Shown here: in pieces, positions 5,201 to 8,349 of the stretch
Numbering within the stretch: the first letter of the stretch is position 1
How the letters are laid out: every line of letters begins with the position of its first letter
NCBI GenBank assembly: GCA_903885415.1
Contig: CAISIP010000214.1
Location: forward strand, 1-8,349
DNA: 8,349 nucleotides
Direction of reading: 5' to 3'
From: an uncultured beta proteobacterium
Lineage (GTDB): Bacteria > Pseudomonadota > Gammaproteobacteria > Burkholderiales > Burkholderiaceae_C
Position numbers and translations under genes: made by a program
The notes under the pieces: model-generated
The model's input: the letters and a program-made list of their open reading frames with translations, nothing else
Databases searched by the model: none
Told to the model about the DNA's origin: nothing

Positions 5201-6709
5201 CTACACCTCGAAGCGGATTCCCTGCGCCAGCGGCAGCGTGCTGCCGTAGTTGACGGTGTTGGTCGCACGGCGCATATAAGCTTTCCAGGCGTCCGAGCCC
5301 GACTCGCGTCCGCCGCCGGTCTCTTTCTCGCCGCCAAAAGCGCCGCCGATTTCAGCCCCGCTGGTCCCGATATTGACATTGGCTATGCCGCAGTCAGAGC
5401 CGCGTGCCGACGTGAACAATTCGGCCTCACGCAGATTCTGCGTGAAGACCGCCGACGAGAGGCCATGTGCGACTGCGTTGTTCAGCGCGATCGCTTCATC
5501 GAAGTCGTCATAGGGAACCAGATACAGGATCGGCGCAAAAGTCTCCTGGAGCATCGGTCCGCACTGCGTTGCAAATTCCACGATGGCTGGGCGCACATAG
5601 TAGGCCGCCTCGTTGGTGACCGCCTCGCGGGCACCGAAGTGAACTTTTGCACCTTTTGCGCGGGCCTGGGCTAGCGCCGCCTGCATGCTTTCGAAGGCGT
5701 GCCGGTCAATGACCGGCCCGACCAGCGTCGAATCGTGCATCGGGTCACCTACTGGAAGGCGTTCGAATACCCGTAGCAGCGACTGCACCAGCGCCGGGTA
5801 GACCGAACGGTGGACGATCAGCCGGCGCAGGCTGGTGCAGCGCTGACCGGCGGTTCCGGCCGCCGCAAAGGCCGCCGCCCGCACCACCAGTTCCAGATTT
5901 GCCGACGGGCAGACGATGGCGGCGTTGTTGCCGCCGAGTTCCAGCAGTGCGCGTTTGAATTGCGCGGCGCAGGCGACGCCTACCGCACGGCCCATCGCGG
6001 TGGAGCCGGTGGCGCTGACGAGCCGGATCAGCGGGTTCTCAACCAAGGCTTCGCCGGCGGCGCGTTCGCCGATCAGCAGTTCGGCCAGTCCGGTCGTGTC
6101 GATGCCCAGGTCGCGCGCCGCTTGCAGCAGCAGGCCGTGCAGCGCGATGGCCGACAGGGGAGCTTTTTCAGACGGTTTCCAGACCAGCGTATTGCCACAC
6201 ACCAGTGCCAGCGCGGCGTTCCAGGAGAAGACCGCCATCGGGAAATTGAAGGCCGAAATGACGCCGACGACGCCCAACGGATGCCAAGTTTCGAGCAACT
6301 TGTGCTCGGGCCGCTCGCTGGCGATGCTCAGCCCGTACAACTGGCGCGACAGGCCAACCGCGAATTCGCAGATGTCCACCACCTCCTGCACTTCGCCCAG
6401 GCCCTCCTGGACGATCTTGCCGGTCTCCAGCGTGATGAGCCGGCCCAGCGCTTGCTTGTGCCGGCGCACCGCCTCGCCGAAGGCGCGTACCAGTTCGCCG
6501 CGCTTGGGCGCTGGCACATCGCGCCAGCTGGCAAAACGCGCGTTCGCGCGCATCACCGCAGCGCCCGTTTGCGCACCGCTGCTGAGCGCGACGCGCGCTA
6601 GGACGCTGCCGTCAATCGGCGTGTGAACCGTCAGCCCCGATGGACCGCCGGCGGGCTCCTCAAGCCCCATGGCCTTGAAAAGGGCCAGTACCTCCTTGCG
6701 GTATGCCAT
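5201..6709 (-). CDS. amaB: ALDH7-family aldehyde dehydrogenase (2-aminoadipate semialdehyde / L-piperidine-6-carboxylate dehydrogenase type)
   Basis: This is a 502-residue complete NAD(P)+-dependent aldehyde dehydrogenase. Catalytic residues are in place: Asn155 in SAFNFP, cofactor Lys178 in VWKPS, general base Glu257 in LELGGNNA, nucleophile Cys291 in GTAGQRCTS, and Glu389 in QETFAP. The Glu-Cys spacing of 34 is standard. ALDH7 is recognised by EVQEVVDICEFAVGLSRQLYG (106-126), the WHPLGVVGVISAFNFP block (142-157), and the C-terminal NVNIGTSGAEIGGAFGGEKETGGGRESGSDAWK stretch (positions 445-476) with LPLAQGI near the end. Human ALDH7A1 and bacterial AmaB oxidise 2-aminoadipate 6-semialdehyde (in equilibrium with piperideine-6-carboxylate) in lysine and pipecolate degradation. 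The symbol is given on family membership; the substrate here is inferred. The start at 6709 lies 10 bases after the stop of the binding-protein gene and has only a weak GAAAG-like site, which suggests translational coupling. It is the last gene of a three-gene minus-strand run. Confidence 0.93.
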   Translation of the reverse strand: MAYRKEVLALFKAMGLEEPAGGPSGLTVHTPIDGSVLARVALSSGAQTGAAVMRANARFASWRDVPAPKRGELVRAFGEAVRRHKQALGRLITLETGKIVQEGLGEVQEVVDICEFAVGLSRQLYGLSIASERPEHKLLETWHPLGVVGVISAFNFPMAVFSWNAALALVCGNTLVWKPSEKAPLSAIALHGLLLQAARDLGIDTTGLAELLIGERAAGEALVENPLIRLVSATGSTAMGRAVGVACAAQFKRALLELGGNNAAIVCPSANLELVVRAAAFAAAGTAGQRCTSLRRLIVHRSVYPALVQSLLRVFERLPVGDPMHDSTLVGPVIDRHAFESMQAALAQARAKGAKVHFGAREAVTNEAAYYVRPAIVEFATQCGPMLQETFAPILYLVPYDDFDEAIALNNAVAHGLSSAVFTQNLREAELFTSARGSDCGIANVNIGTSGAEIGGAFGGEKETGGGRESGSDAWKAYMRRATNTVNYGSTLPLAQGIRFEV

Positions 6710-6719
6710 GCCGTGCTTT

Positions 6720-7793
6720 CTAGCGTTCGATCAGCCGGTTCCAGCGCGCGTTCCAGGCCGGCCGGCCCTCATTCACCGCGTCCCAGTCGAGTACCACCGC
6801 TGTCTTCATGAAGTCGGCAAACTGCGCCAGCGCCGCTTTGGACTCGGCGTCGTTCGCCTGCGCCTTCGGGTTGGACGGAATCTCGTTGCCGTGCAGCAAG
6901 CCCGCCGCTTGCGCATCCGCGCCAAGCAGGTGCTCGGCAAGCTTTTGCGCGAGCGCCGGTTCACTGTTGTTGGCGATCACGCATTCGGCGACCATCAGCA
7001 CCACCGAGCCTTCTTTGGGCTGCGCGTATTCGACCGGGATGCCCTTCTTTTTGAGATTAGCTACCGAGGTCGGGGTCAGCGGCGCAATCGCCGCCTCGCC
7101 GGTCTGCATCATTTCAGCCAGCTTGGCCGAACTCGGTATGTACTCGAGCACGTTCGGCCCGATGCTGGTCTTCCAGCCGTTGAAACCGGGCTCGACGTTC
7201 CTCTCGGTGCCGCCCTTGATGCGGTTGAACATCAGGAAGCCGTGCAGTCCGAAGGACGACGACGACACCGACTGGAACACCACTTTGCCCTTGAGTTTCG
7301 GGTCCGCCATGTCCATCCAGGAAGTAGGCGCCGCCCAGCCTTTGTCGGCATACATCTTCTTGTTGTAGGCAAGGCCGGTCATGCCCATGGTCACACCGGT
7401 CGCCATGTCCCCCTTGAAGCGGGCCGTCGGGAATACTTGGTCAAGGGCTGCGCTGGGCTTCATCTTTTCGCACAGCCCCATGCCCACAGCGCGCGCCATC
7501 ACGCCGTCGTCCAGGAACATCACATGCATCTGGGGCTTGTCCTTGTTGGCCTGCGCCTTGGCCAGGATCTCGGACGAGGTGCCAGGCACGACGACGACCT
7601 TGGCATTGTTGGCCTTCTCGAAAGCCGGAAAGATGTGTTCGGCCCAGGTTTTTTCCATCAGTCCGCCATTCATGCCGATGTACAGCGTCTTGGTTTGTGC
7701 CGCGGCGTTGCCGGACGCCAGGGCGGTGGCGACGAGCGCTGCGCCGAGTAGGGTGCGTCGCGCAGGACTGCACTGGGAAGTTTTGCGTTGCAT
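6720..7793 (-). CDS. Periplasmic ABC-transporter substrate-binding protein (polyamine/iron-type)
   Basis: This 357-residue extracytoplasmic solute-binding protein has the type II fold seen in spermidine/putrescine (PotD) and ferric-ion binding proteins. Residues 1-32 form an export signal: a polar start, ARRTLLG (11-17), an Ala-rich core, and probable cleavage at NAAA/Q. The double Arg followed by Leu-Leu loosely resembles a Tat motif but lacks the full S-R-R-x-F-L-K pattern, so Sec export is the default. The mature part begins KTLYIGMNGG (35-44), with MHVMFLDDGVMARAVGMGL at 89-107, an MTGLAYNK hinge region (138-145), PTSWMDMADPKLKGKVVF (156-173), typical of PotD/FbpA-like proteins, and IPSNP at 305-309. 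An excellent AGGAG lies 6 bases before the ATG and directly after the stop codon of the upstream oxidoreductase gene, with an 11-base gap. No permease or ATPase gene lies downstream; they may be upstream of the window. The likely ligand is the substrate of the two flanking catabolic enzymes, by context only. Confidence 0.92.
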   Translation of the reverse strand: MQRKTSQCSPARRTLLGAALVATALASGNAAAQTKTLYIGMNGGLMEKTWAEHIFPAFEKANNAKVVVVPGTSSEILAKAQANKDKPQMHVMFLDDGVMARAVGMGLCEKMKPSAALDQVFPTARFKGDMATGVTMGMTGLAYNKKMYADKGWAAPTSWMDMADPKLKGKVVFQSVSSSSFGLHGFLMFNRIKGGTERNVEPGFNGWKTSIGPNVLEYIPSSAKLAEMMQTGEAAIAPLTPTSVANLKKKGIPVEYAQPKEGSVVLMVAECVIANNSEPALAQKLAEHLLGADAQAAGLLHGNEIPSNPKAQANDAESKAALAQFADFMKTAVVLDWDAVNEGRPAWNARWNRLIER

Positions 7794-7799
7794 AAAGAT

Positions 7800-7804
7800 C
7801 TCCT
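7800..7804 (-). promoter_or_regulatory. Strong ribosome binding site AGGAG abutting the upstream stop codon
   Basis: On the minus strand the order is TAA (7807-7805), AGGAG (7804-7800), a 6-base spacer, then ATG (7793). The site fixes the start of the binding-protein gene and places it tightly behind the oxidoreductase gene in one transcript. Confidence 0.75.
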
Positions 7805-8349
7805 TTAGGTTGAGTTGGCAGGGGAAGGCACGTGAAAAGCAATGGGGTCCGCGAGGGCGTCGACCGGGTGTTGGCGGCGCGCGCCGGACTGCGGATCCTG
7901 CCGCGCAAAGCGCGCTATTGAAAATGCGCTGATCGGCGTTGCGCTTGCCCCGTCGCGCACCAGGTCGGCCAGCACCTCGCCGACGGCCGGGCCGATCTGA
8001 AAGCCAGCGCCGGCAAAGCCAAAGCCGTGGATCAGACCGGGTGTGGTGGTGCTGAAACCGACCACAGGCTCATGGTCGGGAAGGTAACCCTCGGTCCCGC
8101 TCCAACTGCGGATGATGTGGGCGTGGCCCAGCGCCGGCAGCAGTTCAACGGTGCGCTCCAGCACCAGGCTGATCGCATCGCGGCTCGGTCGTGCGCGCTC
8201 GGCGTCAATCGCGTAGCCGCGCGAGCCGCCGATCACGCAATTTCCGCGCGGTGCCTGGCGTGCGTAGATGCCGCCACCTTCAACGCCCAGACTCAGGTCC
8301 ATGAACATCGGCAAGGGCTCGGTGACCGCCATGACCGGATGCGATGAAA
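7805..8349 (-). CDS. FAD-dependent oxidoreductase (DAO family), C-terminal part, cut by window edge
   Basis: This is the C-terminal 180 or so residues of a D-amino-acid-oxidase/sarcosine-oxidase-type flavoenzyme. The frame stays open through 8349 (SSHPV precedes the Met at 8332), so the FAD-binding N-terminus with its GxGxxG motif lies outside the window and the ATG at 8332 is internal. Counting from that Met, visible landmarks are GGGIYARQAPRGNCVIGGSRG (19-39), RSWSGTEGYLPDHEPVVG (75-92, the conserved Arg-Trp-Gly and Asp-x-x-Pro-x-x-Gly elements), and GLIHGFGFAGAGFQIGPAVGEVLADLV (99-125, the C-terminal flavin-contact block). Such enzymes oxidise secondary or primary amines or amino acids to imines. 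Next to an ALDH7 gene, a pipecolate-oxidase-like role (AmaA type) is plausible but not proven. It is the most upstream gene visible in the operon. A tail of about 45 residues beyond the last motif ends in SPANST. Confidence 0.9.
   Translation of the reverse strand, partial: SSHPVMAVTEPLPMFMDLSLGVEGGGIYARQAPRGNCVIGGSRGYAIDAERARPSRDAISLVLERTVELLPALGHAHIIRSWSGTEGYLPDHEPVVGFSTTTPGLIHGFGFAGAGFQIGPAVGEVLADLVRDGASATPISAFSIARFARQDPQSGARRQHPVDALADPIAFHVPSPANST

Noticed and set aside
5810..6626. Plus-strand open frames antisense to the ALDH7 gene
   Set aside because: The ALDH7 gene is complete with all catalytic residues; the antisense products have no recognisable features.
6669..7751. A 360-codon plus-strand open frame antisense to the binding-protein gene
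   Set aside because: It is Arg/His-rich without domain features and lies opposite a clear exported binding protein with a strong ribosome binding site.
6720..7793. Twin-arginine export of the binding protein
   Set aside because: Only RR followed by x-Leu-Leu is present; the Ser/Thr before RR and the Phe and Lys of the consensus are missing, so Tat export is not claimed.

Overview
The window is GC-rich, densely coded DNA with little intergenic space. It most likely comes from a betaproteobacterium of the order Burkholderiales, and probably the Comamonadaceae. This rests on two tandem Bug/TctC-type periplasmic receptors without their own transporter genes (a hallmark expansion in Burkholderiales), a bacterial RIO kinase, the codon bias, and an N-terminally anchored Gly/Pro-rich protein with an acidic tail. 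The taxonomic call is an inference from gene content. No rRNA, tRNA, CRISPR array, insertion sequence or phage gene was seen, and no gene-free stretch exceeds about 90 bases.

Layout: (1) Positions 1-507, plus strand: the end of a small glycine-rich, probably membrane-anchored protein. It converges on the next group. (2) Positions 559-3399, minus strand, in transcription order: Bug receptor B (3399-2431), Bug receptor A (2401-1430) and a ModA-like binding protein without a signal peptide (1338-559). The two receptors are 29 bases apart. A 9-bp perfect hairpin lies between receptor A and the ModA-like gene. A perfect 13-bp inverted repeat overlapping a TATAGT element sits just upstream of receptor B and is the best regulatory candidate in the window. 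(3) Positions 3480-4328, minus strand: a complete RIO1-type protein kinase, divergent from a classical short-chain dehydrogenase (4418-5173, plus strand). (4) Positions 5201-8349, minus strand, in transcription order: the C-terminal part of a FAD-dependent amine/amino-acid oxidoreductase running off the window edge, a periplasmic binding protein of the polyamine/iron type, and an ALDH7-family aldehyde dehydrogenase. The gaps are only 11 and 10 bases, so this is very probably one operon.

How they may work together: the last operon reads as capture, oxidation and dehydrogenation of an amine or cyclic amino acid. The FAD enzyme would produce an imine/semialdehyde and the ALDH7 enzyme would oxidise it to the acid, as in the pipecolate/lysine to 2-aminoadipate route. 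The Bug group reads as scavenging receptors for organic acids or aromatic acids that depend on membrane components encoded elsewhere. The RIO kinase and the short-chain dehydrogenase look like independent genes.

Nothing here looks like a wholly new system. The items most worth a second look are the palindromic operator candidate, the signal-less ModA-like protein linked to Bug receptors, and the FAD oxidoreductase / binding protein / ALDH7 operon.
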